NCBI RefSeq assembly: GCF_016900655.1
Contig: NZ_JACJKH010000009.1
Coordinates: forward strand, 1 to 64,000
Direction: 5' to 3'
DNA from: Drancourtella massiliensis
GTDB lineage: Bacteria > Bacillota > Clostridia > Lachnospirales > Lachnospiraceae
DNA length: 64,000 nucleotides
Part shown: positions 42,865-52,892 of the stretch, one piece after another
Layout: each line of letters begins with the position of its first letter
Position numbering within the stretch: the first letter of the stretch is position 1
Program-made: the position numbers and the translations under genes
Notes under the pieces: model-generated
Databases searched by the model: none
The model's input: the letters and a program-made list of their open reading frames with translations, nothing else
Told to the model about the DNA's origin: nothing

Positions 42865-43305
42865 TTAGATCACCTCTGCTTTTCCACCAAGAGCCTCAAT
42901 TTTAGCTTTTGCGCCTTCGCTGAAAGCATTAGCCTGAACTGTAAGCTTTTTGGTTAACTCTCCATTTCCAAGAATCTTAACGCCGTCTTTCGGGTTCTTA
43001 ATGATTCCTTTTTCGATTAAAGCTGCTACTGAAACAACTGCATCATTTTCAAATGCTTCTAATGCGCTTACATTGATACCAACGATTTCCTTTGTATTTC
43101 TGTTTGTGAAACCTCTCTTCGGAATACGTCTGTATAATGGCATCTGTCCACCTTCAAATCCCGGTCTTGTTGCTCCGGAACGTGCTTTCTGACCTTTGTG
43201 TCCTTTTCCGGCTGTCTTACCATTTCCAGATCCGTGTCCACGGCCTCTTCTGAAATTATCGCTGTGTTTTGAACCATCAGCTGGTCTTAAATTTGATAAG
43301 TCCAT
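42865..43305 (-). CDS. rplO: Ribosomal protein L15
   Basis: A 146-aa protein with the Gly/Lys-rich N-terminal tail ([20 protein letters not shown]) typical of L15, followed by the globular C-terminal domain. Between rpmD and secY. Confidence 0.97.
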   Translation of the reverse strand: MDLSNLRPADGSKHSDNFRRGRGHGSGNGKTAGKGHKGQKARSGATRPGFEGGQMPLYRRIPKRGFTNRNTKEIVGINVSALEAFENDAVVSVAALIEKGIIKNPKDGVKILGNGELTKKLTVQANAFSEGAKAKIEALGGKAEVI

Positions 43306-43327
43306 TATGACACCTCCTTATCTGATA

Positions 43328-43510
43328 TTAAGCTTCTTCTTCCACTTTTACTAAATGTCTTACCTGCTGTACCATACCTCTTGTTGCAGCATTGTCCGGA
43401 AGTACAACTGTTTTGTGCATCTTCTTTAAACCTAATGCTTCAACTGTTTTTTTATGCTTCGGAATGGCACCGATTGTTGATTTCACTAATGTGATTTTCA
43501 AATTTGCCAT
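43328..43510 (-). CDS. rpmD: Ribosomal protein L30
   Basis: A 60-aa bacterial L30: [25 protein letters not shown] is the signature. Standard length and location between rpsE and rplO. Confidence 0.97.
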   Translation of the reverse strand: MANLKITLVKSTIGAIPKHKKTVEALGLKKMHKTVVLPDNAATRGMVQQVRHLVKVEEEA

Positions 43511-43524
43511 GTTAACCGTCCTCC

Positions 43525-44034
43525 TTAGCCTACGATCTCTTCAATAGATTTGCCGCGAAGTCTTGCAACGTCCTCCGGTGTCTTTACATTCTTCAGGCCG
43601 TTCAGAGTAGCGAGTACTACGTTCTGTTTGTTGTTGGAACCTAAAGATTTTGTACGGATATTCTTGATTCCTGCCATCTCGATCACGGCACGGGCCGGAC
43701 CGCCGGCAATAACTCCGGTACCTTCCGGAGCGTTTTTCAGAAGTACTGTTGCGCTTCCGAATTTTCCATACATATCATGAGTGATACTTTCTTCATCATT
43801 CAGTGCAACTGTGATGATGTTTTTCATTGCGTCTTCTTTTCCTTTGCGGATTGCTTCCGGAATTTCTGCCGCTTTACCTAAACCTGCACCAACATGGCCT
43901 TTTCCATCGCCGACAACTACTAAAGCTGTGAATCTGAAGTGACGGCCACCTTTAACAACTTTGGTTACACGTTTAATTGATACTACTTTTTCATTTAACT
44001 CTAACTGACTAGCATCAATGTGATTACGTCTCAT
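43525..44034 (-). CDS. rpsE: Ribosomal protein S5
   Basis: A 169-aa decoding-fidelity protein, with the double-stranded RNA-binding-like domain [26 protein letters not shown] place the start at ATG 44034, 10 nt after GAGGAGG, rather than an in-frame TTG at 44052 that lies over the ribosome binding site. Confidence 0.96.
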   Translation of the reverse strand: MRRNHIDASQLELNEKVVSIKRVTKVVKGGRHFRFTALVVVGDGKGHVGAGLGKAAEIPEAIRKGKEDAMKNIITVALNDEESITHDMYGKFGSATVLLKNAPEGTGVIAGGPARAVIEMAGIKNIRTKSLGSNNKQNVVLATLNGLKNVKTPEDVARLRGKSIEEIVG

Positions 44035-44055
44035 CTGTGTTTTCCTCCTCAACTT

Positions 44056-44424
44056 CTAGAATTCCAGTCCAGCTTCTCTAGCTGCGTCTGCTAATGCTTT
44101 GACTTTTCCCTGATATATAAAGCCGCCTCTGTCAAAGACAACTTCCTTGATTCCCTTTTCCAGAGCTTTCTTAGCAATAACCGTTCCAAGATATGCTGCT
44201 GCTTCTACATTGTTGGTTTTTTCCAGTTCTGCTTTCACGTCCTTCTGAAGAGTGGAAGCTGATACCAGAGTGTTTCCAACTGTATCATCGATGATCTGAG
44301 CATACATATGATTGTTGCTTCTGAATACAGCAAGACGTGGTCTTTCAGCTGTACCGCTGAAACGGTTGCGTAACTTTCTATGCTTGTTTAAACGAACTTC
44401 GCTTCTTGATTTTTTGCTAACCAT
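44056..44424 (-). CDS. rplR: Ribosomal protein L18
   Basis: A 122-aa 5S rRNA-binding protein. Signature: [34 protein letters not shown]-type segment and the C-terminal [28 protein letters not shown] 44424 is preceded by AAGGAGA; an in-frame GTG 6 nt upstream is less likely. Confidence 0.96.
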   Translation of the reverse strand: MVSKKSRSEVRLNKHRKLRNRFSGTAERPRLAVFRSNNHMYAQIIDDTVGNTLVSASTLQKDVKAELEKTNNVEAAAYLGTVIAKKALEKGIKEVVFDRGGFIYQGKVKALADAAREAGLEF

Positions 44425-44441
44425 TTTCACACTCTCCTTAC

Positions 44442-44984
44442 TTATTTCTTACCAGTTTTACCAACTTTACGTCTGATAACTTCATCAGCATACTTGATAC
44501 CTTTGCCCTTGTAAGGTTCCGGTCTTCTCTTGTCTCTGATTTCAGCTGCGTATTGGCCAACTTTTTCTTTGCTGATACCTTTAACAATGATTTTGTTCTG
44601 TCCTTCAAGTACAGTTTCAATTCCTTCCGGATCTTCCATCTCTACCGGATGAGAGTATCCAAGGCTTAATGTAAGTTTCTTTCCGGCTTTTGCCGCTCTG
44701 TAACCAACACCGTTTACTTCAAGAACTTTCTGGTATCCTTCAGTTACACCGATCACCATGTTGTTGATCAGCGTTCTTGTAAGACCATGTAAAGATTTCA
44801 TTTTCTTTAAGTCGTTCGGTCTTGTAACCACGATTGTATTGTCTTCTTTTTTGATTTCCATTTCAACTGGAAGTTCTCTTACGAGAGTTCCTTTTGGACC
44901 TGTTACAGTCACTTTATTGTTCTCTGCAATTTCTACAGTTACTCCTTCCGGGATTGCAACCGGAAGTCTTCCGATACGTGACAT
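44442..44984 (-). CDS. rplF: Ribosomal protein L6
   Basis: A 180-aa protein of the factor-binding region, with two L6 repeats and the C-terminal signature [22 protein letters not shown]. 17 nt before rplR. It is separated from upstream rpsH by an expanded 207-nt spacer. Confidence 0.97.
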   Translation of the reverse strand: MSRIGRLPVAIPEGVTVEIAENNKVTVTGPKGTLVRELPVEMEIKKEDNTIVVTRPNDLKKMKSLHGLTRTLINNMVIGVTEGYQKVLEVNGVGYRAAKAGKKLTLSLGYSHPVEMEDPEGIETVLEGQNKIIVKGISKEKVGQYAAEIRDKRRPEPYKGKGIKYADEVIRRKVGKTGKK

Positions 44985-45191
44985 AACGTATACCTCCTAC
45001 ACTTAAATTTTCGGAACGGACCTGATCCGCTCTGTTTTCAGTTTCATGGGGATCATATCCCTATATACATGCCTCGCTCCGTGCGCCTAAGCTCAAACTT
45101 CGCCTGCGGCTCGTTTTCGCTGACGCTTGGGAGCAGCCTTCACACTAACCTCGCACTGCGCTTGCGCTTGTGCTCGCCAAGTGTTCAGTGC
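44985..45191 (-). repeat. Expanded G+C-rich spacer with repeated GCGA-type motifs between rpsH and rplF
   Basis: This 207-nt stretch interrupts an otherwise tight operon. On the minus strand it contains several related words (GGCGAGCACAAGCGC, CAGTGCGAGG, GCGTCAGCGAAAACG, GCAGGCGAAG, GGAGCGAGGC) that look like a degenerate tandem or dispersed repeat. No plausible ORF. The last 20 nt include the rplF ribosome binding site. Confidence 0.5.
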
Positions 45192-45593
45192 TTACCATAC
45201 GAAGCAGAGTACTTCTCCGCCAACACCGAGTTTTCTTGCTTCTTTGTCTGTTACTACACCCTGGTTTGTGGAGATGATTGCTGTTCCAAGTCCACCAAGT
45301 ACTTTCGGGAGCTCTTCCTTGCCTGCGTATACACGAAGACCCGGTTTAGAGATTCTCTTTAATCCTGTAATAACTTTTTCGTTCTTATCAGCGCCGTATT
45401 TTAATGTAATTCTGATTGTTTTGAAGCTTCCTTCATCAATCAGATCATATTTTGTAATATATCCTTCGTTTACAAGGATGTCTGCGATAGCGACTTTCAT
45501 TTTGGAAGCCGGTACATCTACTGTATCATGTTTTGCAGTGTTTGCGTTACGAATTCTTGTAAGCATATCTGCGATTGGATCACTCATAGTCAT
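45192..45593 (-). CDS. rpsH: Ribosomal protein S8
   Basis: A 133-aa primary 16S-binding protein. Begins [20 protein letters not shown] and ends [11 protein letters not shown] (family-like). I placed the start at 45593, where AAGGAGG precedes it; the frame remains open another 36 codons upstream but these residues are not S8-like. Confidence 0.96.
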   Translation of the reverse strand: MTMSDPIADMLTRIRNANTAKHDTVDVPASKMKVAIADILVNEGYITKYDLIDEGSFKTIRITLKYGADKNEKVITGLKRISKPGLRVYAGKEELPKVLGGLGTAIISTNQGVVTDKEARKLGVGGEVLCFVW

Positions 45594-45644
45594 TTTCAAT
45601 TTCCTCCTTATGGAATGGTTCATTTTGTTTCCTGACTGCGGATA

Positions 45645-45712
45645 TCCTTTTTCAAGGAGTTCTCCGGAACATGCCGGAGAGCAGCCTTTCGCCCCGCACA
45701 TCCCGGTCAGGG
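45645..45712 (-). repeat. Hairpins in the rpsH-rpsN spacer
   Basis: Within the 143-nt spacer, TCTCCGG/CCGGAGA (45662-45681) and CATCCC/GGGATG (about 45698-45714) can form two hairpins. Neither has a T-run. Similar in style to the other expanded spacers of this operon. Confidence 0.45.
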
Positions 45713-45736
45713 ATGAGCGTAAAGCAGTTAACGGGC

Positions 45737-45922
45737 CTACCAGCTTGCTTTCTTTACTCCCGGAATTTCTCCTTTGTAAGCTAATTCACGGAAGCAGATA
45801 CGGCAAATACCATATTTTCTTAAATATGCATGCGGACGGCCGCAGATTTTACAGCGATTGTATTCTCTTGTGGAGAATTTCTGTTTGCGCTGCTGTTTGA
45901 TTTTCATTGCTGTCTTTGCCAT
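45737..45922 (-). CDS. rpsN: Ribosomal protein S14, type Z (zinc)
   Basis: A 61-aa zinc-binding S14 with [20 protein letters not shown] (two CxxC pairs). Zinc form in standard spc location between rplE and rpsH. Confidence 0.96.
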   Translation of the reverse strand: MAKTAMKIKQQRKQKFSTREYNRCKICGRPHAYLRKYGICRICFRELAYKGEIPGVKKASW

Positions 45923-45937
45923 GATTTTCCTCCTTTA

Positions 45938-46477
45938 CTACTTTGCGAATGGCATGTTGAACTGTTTCAGTAATTCACGAGCTTCTTCGTCTGTCTTTGC
46001 AGTTGTTACGAAGATTACGTCCATACCGCGAACTTTGTCAACCTTATCGTATTCGATTTCCGGGAAAATCAGCTGTTCTTTGATTCCAAGGGCATAATTT
46101 CCTCTTCCGTCAAATGCGTTCGGATTTACACCTCTGAAGTCACGTACACGAGGAAGTGCAAGGTTGATCAGACGATCAACGAACTCGTACATTTTTTCAC
46201 CTCTTAATGTAACTTTACATCCGATCGGCATACCCTCTCTGATTTTGAAGTTAGCCACGGACTTTTTAGCCTTTGTTGTAACTGCTTTCTGACCTGTGAT
46301 TGTCTCCATGTCAGCAATAGCAGATTCCAGAAGTTTGTGGTTTTCTTTAGCTTCACCTACGCCCATGTTGATAACAACTTTGTCGAGCTTCGGTACTTCC
46401 ATAATGTTTTTATATCCAAATTTCTTGATCAGAGCGTCTACGATCTCGTTCTGATACTGTTCTTTTAATCTACTCAA
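45938..46477 (-). CDS. rplE: Ribosomal protein L5
   Basis: A 179-aa 5S rRNA-binding protein. Blocks: [41 protein letters not shown] and [23 protein letters not shown]. Between rplX and rpsN. Confidence 0.97.
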   Translation of the reverse strand: MSRLKEQYQNEIVDALIKKFGYKNIMEVPKLDKVVINMGVGEAKENHKLLESAIADMETITGQKAVTTKAKKSVANFKIREGMPIGCKVTLRGEKMYEFVDRLINLALPRVRDFRGVNPNAFDGRGNYALGIKEQLIFPEIEYDKVDKVRGMDVIFVTTAKTDEEARELLKQFNMPFAK

Positions 46478-46500
46478 AGCGCTAGACCTCCTTTCTCGAA

Positions 46501-46812
46501 TTAATCAATCACTTCGCCTGTTGATTTAGCGTAACGTACTTTCTTGTCTCCGTCCATCTTGAAACCTACTCTTGTAGCTTTTCCCTTGTGAACGTACATT
46601 ACGTTAGATGCATCAATAGGTCCTTCCTGATGGATGATGCCGCCTTCCTGATTAGAAGCACTTGGTTTTGTGTGCTTTGTCAGCATGTTGACACCCTCTA
46701 CCAGAACTCTTCCGTTCTTTCTGTCAACGGAAATTACTTTGCCTTCTTTGTCTTTATCTTTTCCAGCGATAACTTTAACAGTGTCGCCTTTTTTAATTTT
46801 CATAGTTGACAT
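46501..46812 (-). CDS. rplX: Ribosomal protein L24
   Basis: A 103-aa assembly-initiator protein with an N-terminal KOW motif ([20 protein letters not shown]). Start ATG 46812 has AGGAGG; a second ATG three codons in is possible. Confidence 0.96.
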   Translation of the reverse strand: MSTMKIKKGDTVKVIAGKDKDKEGKVISVDRKNGRVLVEGVNMLTKHTKPSASNQEGGIIHQEGPIDASNVMYVHKGKATRVGFKMDGDKKVRYAKSTGEVID

Positions 46813-46826
46813 TCTCAGGTACCTCC

Positions 46827-47195
46827 TTATAATACTTCCGGAGCCAGAGATACGATCTTCATGAACTGTTTCTCACGAAGTTCTCTCGCAACTGGTCCAA
46901 AAATACGAGTTCCTCTTGGGTTCTTGTCGTCTCTGATAATAACAGCAGCATTTTCATCGAATTTGATGTAGGAACCATCTTTACGACGTGCGCCTTTTAC
47001 TGTACGAACAACGACAGCCTTTACAACGTCACCTTTTTTAACAACGCCGCCTGGTGTTGCGTCTTTAACAGAAGCAACGATCACATCTCCGATATTTGCA
47101 TATCTTCTTGTAGAACCGCCCATAACACGGATACAAAGTAATTCTTTAGCACCTGTGTTATCTGCTACTTTTAATCTGCTTTCTTGCTGAATCAT
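46827..47195 (-). CDS. rplN: Ribosomal protein L14
   Basis: A 122-aa protein of the subunit interface. Begins [24 protein letters not shown] and ends [12 protein letters not shown]; both are universal L14 blocks. 14 nt before rplX. Confidence 0.97.
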   Translation of the reverse strand: MIQQESRLKVADNTGAKELLCIRVMGGSTRRYANIGDVIVASVKDATPGGVVKKGDVVKAVVVRTVKGARRKDGSYIKFDENAAVIIRDDKNPRGTRIFGPVARELREKQFMKIVSLAPEVL

Positions 47196-47231
47196 GCAGG
47201 TAACCTCCTTATATTCTGCTCCATCGTGAAA

Positions 47232-47492
47232 TTATTTCACTTTTTCCATTATTTCCACAAGTCTCCATCTCTTGTCCTTGGACAGCGGTCTTGTTTCCAT
47301 AACTTTTACTTTATCTCCAATGTTGCATTCGTTGTTTTCGTCATGTGCTTTTAATTTGTAAGTTCTCTTCACGATTTTGTTGTAAAGCGGGTGTTTCACA
47401 TGGTCTTCAACTGCAACTACGATTGTTTTGTCCATTTTGTCGCTGACAACCTTACCAACTCTTGTTTTTCTCAGGTTTCTTTCCACGTTCAT
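47232..47492 (-). CDS. rpsQ: Ribosomal protein S17
   Basis: An 86-aa OB-fold 16S-binding protein: [20 protein letters not shown] and the [20 protein letters not shown]-terminus. 7 nt after rpmC. Confidence 0.97.
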   Translation of the reverse strand: MNVERNLRKTRVGKVVSDKMDKTIVVAVEDHVKHPLYNKIVKRTYKLKAHDENNECNIGDKVKVMETRPLSKDKRWRLVEIMEKVK

Positions 47493-47499
47493 TCCCTCC

Positions 47500-47706
47500 T
47501 TACTCAGCCTTTGCCATCTCAGTCATCACTGTCTGGATTCTGGCAATATTCTTTCTTACTTCTTTGATCCTGCTTGTATTTTCAAGCTGATTCGTTGCGT
47601 TCTGGAATCTCAGGTTGAAGAGTTCCTTTTTAGCAGCTACTAATTCTTCATTCAATTCTGAAACTGATTTTTTTCTTAAATCTTCTACAAATGCATTAAT
47701 TTTCAC
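47500..47706 (-). CDS. rpmC: Ribosomal protein L29
   Basis: A 68-aa helical protein at the exit tunnel. Signature: [31 protein letters not shown] place the start at GTG 47706 (protein begins [13 protein letters not shown]) because AGAAGGCGG lies 8 nt upstream and this matches the usual N-terminus. It overlaps the rplP end by 11 nt. Confidence 0.93.
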   Translation of the reverse strand: MKINAFVEDLRKKSVSELNEELVAAKKELFNLRFQNATNQLENTSRIKEVRKNIARIQTVMTEMAKAE

Positions 47707-48133
47707 TGTTATCACCGCCTTCTAAGTCTGCGCGAGAAACGATTTTACATTTACAAGGTAATTTGTGCATTGCAAGACGCAGCGCTTCACGTGCAACTTC
47801 TTCCGGTACTCCGGAAAGTTCGAACATAACACGTCCTGGTTTTACAACTGCTACCCAGTATTCAAGAGTACCTTTTCCGGAACCCATACGCGTTTCAGCT
47901 GGTTTCGTAGTTACAGGTTTATCTGGGAAAATCTTGATCCAGACTTTACCACCACGTTTGATATAACGAGTCATAGCAACACGGGCAGCTTCAATCTGGT
48001 TGGAACGGATCCAGCAAGGTTCCATTGCCACAAGACCATATTCACCGTTAGTAATCTTATTTCCGCGTAAAGCCTTACCTCTCATGGAGCCACGGAACTG
48101 TTTACGACGTTTTACTCTTTTTGGCATTAACAT
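47696..48133 (-). CDS. rplP: Ribosomal protein L16
   Basis: A 145-aa protein near the A-site tRNA and 5S rRNA. Begins [19 protein letters not shown] and includes [20 protein letters not shown], both universal. Its ATG shares one base with the rpsC stop (TAATG), so translation is coupled. Confidence 0.97.
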   Translation of the reverse strand: MLMPKRVKRRKQFRGSMRGKALRGNKITNGEYGLVAMEPCWIRSNQIEAARVAMTRYIKRGGKVWIKIFPDKPVTTKPAETRMGSGKGTLEYWVAVVKPGRVMFELSGVPEEVAREALRLAMHKLPCKCKIVSRADLEGGDNSEN

Positions 48134-48789
48134 TATTTATCGCTCCCTTCCTGATTAGCCTTTGTTGGAAGAACTTCGCCTTTGTATACCCAGACTTTCA
48201 CACCTACTTTTCCGTAAGTTGTGTCTGCCTCAGCGAATCCATAGTCAATGTCTGCACGAAGTGTCTGAAGCGGAATTGTTCCTTCGCTGTAGAACTCTGT
48301 ACGAGCCATATCAGCTCCGCCAAGACGTCCGGAAACGGATGTTTTCACACCAAGCGCTCCTGCCTTCATTGTCCTGCTCATGCAGGACTTCATAGCACGT
48401 CTGAAAGAAATACGGTTTTCAAGCTGAAGTGCGATGTTTTCAGCAACGAGCTGAGCGTCTCTGTCCGGTTTCTTTACTTCTTTGATGTCAACGATAACTT
48501 TCTTATCTGTCATCTTCTGAAGTTCTGCTTTCACTTTCTCGATTTCAGAACCGCCTTTACCGATTACCACACCCGGTTTTGCTGTGTAAACGATGATTTT
48601 TACACGGTCAGATGCTCTTTCGATCTCGATCTTTGCGATTCCGGCACTGTATAATTTATTTTTAAGAAATTTTCTGATTTTGTGGTCTTCAACCAGATTG
48701 TCGCCGAAGTCTTTTTCTGCATACCATCTGGAATCCCAGTCTTTGATGATACCGACTCTCAATCCGTGTGGATTAACCTTCTGTCCCAT
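48133..48789 (-). CDS. rpsC: Ribosomal protein S3
   Basis: A 218-aa head protein at the mRNA entry. Begins [25 protein letters not shown]-like family start; KH domain with [13 protein letters not shown] (GxxG loop). 11 nt after rplV. Confidence 0.97.
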   Translation of the reverse strand: MGQKVNPHGLRVGIIKDWDSRWYAEKDFGDNLVEDHKIRKFLKNKLYSAGIAKIEIERASDRVKIIVYTAKPGVVIGKGGSEIEKVKAELQKMTDKKVIVDIKEVKKPDRDAQLVAENIALQLENRISFRRAMKSCMSRTMKAGALGVKTSVSGRLGGADMARTEFYSEGTIPLQTLRADIDYGFAEADTTYGKVGVKVWVYKGEVLPTKANQEGSDK

Positions 48790-48800
48790 GATTGCCCTCC

Positions 48801-49187
48801 TTATCTTTCATCTAACACAAGTGTAATGTGGCTCATTCTCTTTTCGATTCTGTAAGCTCTACCCTGTGCTCTTGGTCTGATACGTTTCATTGTAGGTCCT
48901 TTGTTCGCATAGCATTCTGCGATGTAAAGGTTTTCTGGTGACATACCGTTATTGTTTTCAGCGTTTGCGATTGCTGATTCTAATAATTTCTTAATCAAGC
49001 TGGAAGCATATCTTGGGTTGTATGTTAAAATTCCAAGTGCTGTTGTTACATCCTTACCTCTGATGGCATCTAATACGAAGCATGCTTTCTGAACAGAGAC
49101 TCTTGCGTAGGATAACTTAGCTGATGGTCTTGTGTCTTTGTTCGCATTTCTTTCTCTTTTAATCTGAGATCTATGTCCCTTAGCCAT
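48801..49187 (-). CDS. rplV: Ribosomal protein L22
   Basis: A 128-aa exit-tunnel protein; C-terminal tunnel loop includes [22 protein letters not shown]. The N-terminus [14 protein letters not shown] is slightly extended, as in related clostridia. Confidence 0.97.
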   Translation of the reverse strand: MAKGHRSQIKRERNANKDTRPSAKLSYARVSVQKACFVLDAIRGKDVTTALGILTYNPRYASSLIKKLLESAIANAENNNGMSPENLYIAECYANKGPTMKRIRPRAQGRAYRIEKRMSHITLVLDER

Positions 49188-49217
49188 GGATGAACCCTCC
49201 TTTCGAATACACGTTTA

Positions 49218-49499
49218 TTATCTTACTCTGGATTTCTTTTCGTCTTTTCCATGTCCTCTGTATGTTCTTGTTGCAACAAACTCTCCAAGTTTGTGTCCAA
49301 CCATATCTTCTGTGATATATACCGGGACATGTTTTCTTCCGTCATGAACGGCGATTGTATGACCGATCATCATCGGGAAAATTGTAGAACGGCGGGACCA
49401 TGTCTTGATAACAGACTTGTCTCCGGATTCGTTCATAGCTTCTACTTTTTTCAGTAAACTCGCATCTGCGAATGGTCCTTTTTTAAGTGAACGAGCCAT
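49218..49499 (-). CDS. rpsS: Ribosomal protein S19
   Basis: A 93-aa head protein. Signature: [18 protein letters not shown] and [22 protein letters not shown]. 25 nt after rplB. Confidence 0.97.
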   Translation of the reverse strand: MARSLKKGPFADASLLKKVEAMNESGDKSVIKTWSRRSTIFPMMIGHTIAVHDGRKHVPVYITEDMVGHKLGEFVATRTYRGHGKDEKKSRVR

Positions 49500-49524
49500 T
49501 AGGTTTAACCTCCTTCAAAACTGT

Positions 49525-50367
49525 TTATTTGATAGCTTTTCCGTCACGTCTTCTTACGATCAGCTTATTAGACGCTTTGTTTTTCTTTCTTGTCTTAAGA
49601 CCAAGTGCCGGTTTGCCCCAAGGTGTAGACGGGCCTGGACGTCCAATACCAGTCTTACCTTCACCACCACCGTGCGGATGGTCATTCGGGTTCATAACAG
49701 AACCACGAACTGTAGGTCTGATGCCCATATGGCGTTTACGTCCTGCTTTACCGATGTTGATCAGGTTGTGTTCGCCGTTTCCAACAACACCAACTGATGC
49801 ACGGCATACAAGCGGTACCATTCTCATTTCGCCTGAAGGAAGACGAAGTGTAGCGTATTTTCCTTCTTTAGCCATTAACTGAGCGCTGTTACCAGCGGAA
49901 CGAACGAGCTGTCCGCCTCTTCCTGGATAAAGCTCAATGTTGTGAATCTGTGTACCAACCGGGATTTCAGAGAGCGGCAGGCAGTTTCCTACTCTTACTT
50001 CCGCTTCCGGTCCATTCATAACTGTCATTCCGTCTGTCAGTCCCTGCGGTGCAAGGATGTAAGCTTTTTCGCCGTCTGCGTAGCAGATCAGAGCGATGTT
50101 GGCTGTTCTGTTCGGATCGTACTCGATACCGATTACCTTTGCCGGAATTCCATCTTTATTTCTCTTAAAATCGATAATTCTGTATTTTCTCTTAGCTCCG
50201 CCTCCGCGGTGTCTTACTGTAATTTTACCCTGAGCGTTACGACCAGCTGTTTTGCTCTTGGATGCAAGCAGAGATTTCTCTGGAGTTGTCTTTGTGATCT
50301 CAGCAAAATCAGATCCGGTCATCTGTCTTCTGGAAGGTGTATATGGGCTGTATGTTTTAATTCCCAT
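49525..50367 (-). CDS. rplB: Ribosomal protein L2
   Basis: A 280-aa protein near the peptidyl transferase centre. Contains the invariant [15 protein letters not shown] block with its key His and the [20 protein letters not shown] region. Follows rplW after 67 nt. Confidence 0.97.
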   Translation of the reverse strand: MGIKTYSPYTPSRRQMTGSDFAEITKTTPEKSLLASKSKTAGRNAQGKITVRHRGGGAKRKYRIIDFKRNKDGIPAKVIGIEYDPNRTANIALICYADGEKAYILAPQGLTDGMTVMNGPEAEVRVGNCLPLSEIPVGTQIHNIELYPGRGGQLVRSAGNSAQLMAKEGKYATLRLPSGEMRMVPLVCRASVGVVGNGEHNLINIGKAGRKRHMGIRPTVRGSVMNPNDHPHGGGEGKTGIGRPGPSTPWGKPALGLKTRKKNKASNKLIVRRRDGKAIK

Positions 50368-50434
50368 TACTGTATCTCCTTTCGTTATCTAATTATTGGT
50401 TTCACGGATTTGCACCGTTTATTTTCTCTATATC

Positions 50435-50734
50435 CTAGAGTCCCTGGAAGATTTCGATCTCTGCGCTTTCTTCTGTAAGAGCTACGATCGCTTTCTTCGT
50501 CTTAGCAGTTTTTCCGTATGTCATGCCACGGCGTTTTGTCTTTCCGTCCTGGTTCATTGTATTGACACTCTTTACTTTTGTTCCAGCGAACATTTTTTCA
50601 ACTGCTTCTTTGATCTGAGTCTTGTTAGCTTCCGGATGAACAAGGAATGTGTATTTCTTGTCAGCCATAAGCCCCATGCTTTTTTCTGTAATCACCGGTT
50701 TCAGGATTACGTCATAATACTGAATGTTTGCCAT
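50435..50734 (-). CDS. rplW: Ribosomal protein L23
   Basis: A 99-aa exit-site protein and docking point for SRP/trigger factor. Signature: [23 protein letters not shown]. Its ATG overlaps the rplD stop by one base. Confidence 0.97.
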   Translation of the reverse strand: MANIQYYDVILKPVITEKSMGLMADKKYTFLVHPEANKTQIKEAVEKMFAGTKVKSVNTMNQDGKTKRRGMTYGKTAKTKKAIVALTEESAEIEIFQGL

Positions 50735-51354
50735 TATGCGTACACCTCCTCGATCGCCTCTACAGCTGCTTTTGTAGCAATCACTGTATTGTATTTCAGG
50801 ATATCATACACATTGATTGTATTAGTGCGTGCAGTCTTAACATCGGCAATGTTTCTTGCAGAAAGCTCAGCCTTTGTGTTGCCGTCTTCTAATACCACTA
50901 ATGCTTTGGATACGTTTAAGTTGCTTAATACATTCTGGAATTTCTTTGTTTTGATTTCATCGAAATTCATTTCATCTACTACGATGAACTTGTTCTCTTC
51001 TACTCTGGATGTCAGAGCGGATTTCAGAGCTGCTCTCTTTTCTTTCTTGTTTAATTTGAAAGAGTAGTCTCTCGGTGTCGGAGCAAATACCACTCCACCG
51101 CCTGTCCACTGCGGAGCTCTTGTTGATCCCTGTCTTGCGTGACCTGTTCCTTTCTGTCTCCACGGTTTTCTTCCGCCGCCGGATACTTCAGAACGAGTCT
51201 TTGCTTTCTGTGTTCCCTGACGTTTATTTGCAAGCTGCTGTACAACTGCCATGTGCACAAGGTGTTCGTTAACTTCAACACCGAAAATAGCATCATTTAA
51301 GTCAATCGTACCAACTTCTTTACCTTCGATATTGTAAACAGCTACGTTTGCCAT
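50734..51354 (-). CDS. rplD: Ribosomal protein L4
   Basis: A 206-aa tunnel protein. Loop block: [21 protein letters not shown] and [22 protein letters not shown]. In E. coli L4 autoregulates the S10 operon; no evidence for that mechanism here beyond the structured leader. Confidence 0.97.
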   Translation of the reverse strand: MANVAVYNIEGKEVGTIDLNDAIFGVEVNEHLVHMAVVQQLANKRQGTQKAKTRSEVSGGGRKPWRQKGTGHARQGSTRAPQWTGGGVVFAPTPRDYSFKLNKKEKRAALKSALTSRVEENKFIVVDEMNFDEIKTKKFQNVLSNLNVSKALVVLEDGNTKAELSARNIADVKTARTNTINVYDILKYNTVIATKAAVEAIEEVYA

Positions 51355-51383
51355 TACTATGTTCCTCCTTTCCTCTCAAAAAC

Positions 51384-52064
51384 CTAAATACTCTTTACTG
51401 TTTCTTTGATTGTTACTAAAGATTTTTTAGGTCCTGGTACGGAACCTTTTACTAAGAGCAGATTGTTTTCTGCATCAACTCTTACTACTTCAAGATTCTG
51501 AATTGTGATCTTCTTGCTTCCCATGTGTCCCGGCATTTTCTTTCCTTTGAATACCTTGCTCGGATCGGAAGCCGCACCGTTGGAACCTGCGTGACGGTGG
51601 AATTTGGAACCGTGTGTCATAGGTCCTCTGTGCTGATTATGTCTCTTGATTGCACCCTGGAATCCTTTACCTTTGGAGATTGCTGTTGCATCTACCTTAT
51701 CTCCTACCGCGAAGATATCAGCTTTGATTTCCTGTGCAAGTGCATATTCTTCTGCATTGTCAAATTTGAATTCTTTTACGAATCTCTTTCCGGATACTCC
51801 AGCTTTGTCGAAGTGTCCTTTCTCAGCTTTTGTCACACCATTTCTGTGGACAATTTCTTTCTTGCCACTCTTGTCAACATTGACAATCTTTTCTTTCTTG
51901 TCAACGAATCCAACCTGAACAGCTTTGTAACCATCGTTCTCAACTGTCTTGATCTGTGTTACAACACAAGGACCAGCCTGAAGAACAGTTACCGGAGTTA
52001 ATACTCCATCTTCGTTGAAGATTTGAGTCATTCCGACTTTTGTTGCTAAAATAGCTTTCTTCAT
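51384..52064 (-). CDS. rplC: Ribosomal protein L3
   Basis: A 226-aa protein. Begins [21 protein letters not shown]; the central block [17 protein letters not shown]-type loop (residues about 140-160) is present. Slightly longer than E. coli L3. Second gene of the operon. Confidence 0.97.
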   Translation of the reverse strand: MKKAILATKVGMTQIFNEDGVLTPVTVLQAGPCVVTQIKTVENDGYKAVQVGFVDKKEKIVNVDKSGKKEIVHRNGVTKAEKGHFDKAGVSGKRFVKEFKFDNAEEYALAQEIKADIFAVGDKVDATAISKGKGFQGAIKRHNQHRGPMTHGSKFHRHAGSNGAASDPSKVFKGKKMPGHMGSKKITIQNLEVVRVDAENNLLLVKGSVPGPKKSLVTIKETVKSI

Positions 52065-52138
52065 TATGTTTACCTCCTGTGATTTACAGCGGAACGGACA
52101 TGCATCCGTTCATCCTAAATTTTAGGAATACTGCTTTC

Positions 52139-52456
52139 TTATTTTTGTTTCATTTTGATATCGATGTACACACCTGCCGGCATTTCCAGTCTGGATAATG
52201 CATCAACTGTCTTCTGTGTTGGTGTGATGATATCAATCAGTCTTTTATGAGTTCTCTGCTCGAACTGCTCTCTGGAATCTTTGTATTTGTGAACAGCTCT
52301 CAGGATTGTAACTACTTCCTTCTTTGTCGGAAGCGGTACCGGTCCGCTCACCTTTGCTCCATTTTTCTTTACAGTTTCGATAATTTTCTTGGCAGATGCA
52401 TCAACCAGCTGATGATCATATGCCTTCAGTGTGATTCTCATTACTTGACTTGCCAT
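52139..52456 (-). CDS. rpsJ: Ribosomal protein S10
   Basis: A 105-aa S10 (also the NusE transcription factor). Signature: [30 protein letters not shown] and [19 protein letters not shown] 52456 has AGGAGG. First gene of the S10 superoperon. Confidence 0.97.
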   Translation of the reverse strand: MASQVMRITLKAYDHQLVDASAKKIIETVKKNGAKVSGPVPLPTKKEVVTILRAVHKYKDSREQFEQRTHKRLIDIITPTQKTVDALSRLEMPAGVYIDIKMKQK

Positions 52457-52683
52457 AAAAAAAGTCGCCTCCTTTTCGTACTTTCAAACTCAGTACGACA
52501 AGCGGTGACTGTACACTCTCCCGTGCGTGTCCACATCGACTCACACGTTGTTACCATGTTTCAATGGATGTTATTGATTCGTACAGTGACTTGTCGCCAG
52601 TTTCCTAACTTGACATTCGCTCCGCGGAAAAACCTGCCATTTCCAGGCAGCAACCTCACGTTTCATCGCTATCATGTCACAGC
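52457..52683 (-). other. Structured 5' leader of the S10 operon
   Basis: A ~227-nt non-coding leader from the start near 52683 to rpsJ. Two elements are visible. A candidate attenuator near the 5' end pairs CTGCC/GGCAG (52634-52650) and is followed by GTTTTT. A long-range stem pairs 52581-52596 with 52496-52514 (CGACAAG/CTTGTCG and ACTGTAC/GTACAGT, with a small internal loop). A third short stem, CGTACT/AGTACG, precedes the rpsJ ribosome binding site. Together they suggest leader-mediated control of ribosomal protein synthesis; the ligand is unknown. Confidence 0.6.
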
Positions 52684-52689
52684 TTTTTC

Positions 52690-52718
52690 AGTATATATGA
52701 AACAATATAAATTTGCAA
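52690..52718 (-). promoter_or_regulatory. Promoter of the S10-spc-alpha superoperon
   Basis: Minus strand: -35 TTGCAA (52713-52718), a 17-nt spacer and -10 TATACT (52690-52695). It is the best promoter upstream of rpsJ and predicts the ~227-nt leader. Confidence 0.78.
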
Positions 52719-52856
52719 GCCCTTTTTACATTTTTTTGTATTTTTTTTGATACACGCAGCACGGAACTGAAGCGCGTCTGTGCGACGAGCGCGCATGCGG
52801 GCGGCGGTTCGGCGCGAACAGCAACAATACTTTTTTTACTTTTTTCCGTTAAACTC

Positions 52857-52886
52857 TTGACAGTTTCCTTTTGTTCATGGTATAGT
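52857..52886 (+). promoter_or_regulatory. Strong promoter of the small-RNA candidate
   Basis: -35 TTGACA (52857-52862), an 18-nt spacer and -10 TATAGT (52881-52886). It faces away from the S10 promoter, with about 140 bp between them. The only feature downstream before the terminator at 53071 is the structured unit at 52893-53105. Confidence 0.75.
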
Positions 52887-52892
52887 GATAGC

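Noticed and set aside
44043-44052. TTG start for rpsE at 44052
   Set aside because: It would lie over the AGGAGG site; ATG 44034 has ideal spacing and the usual N-terminus.
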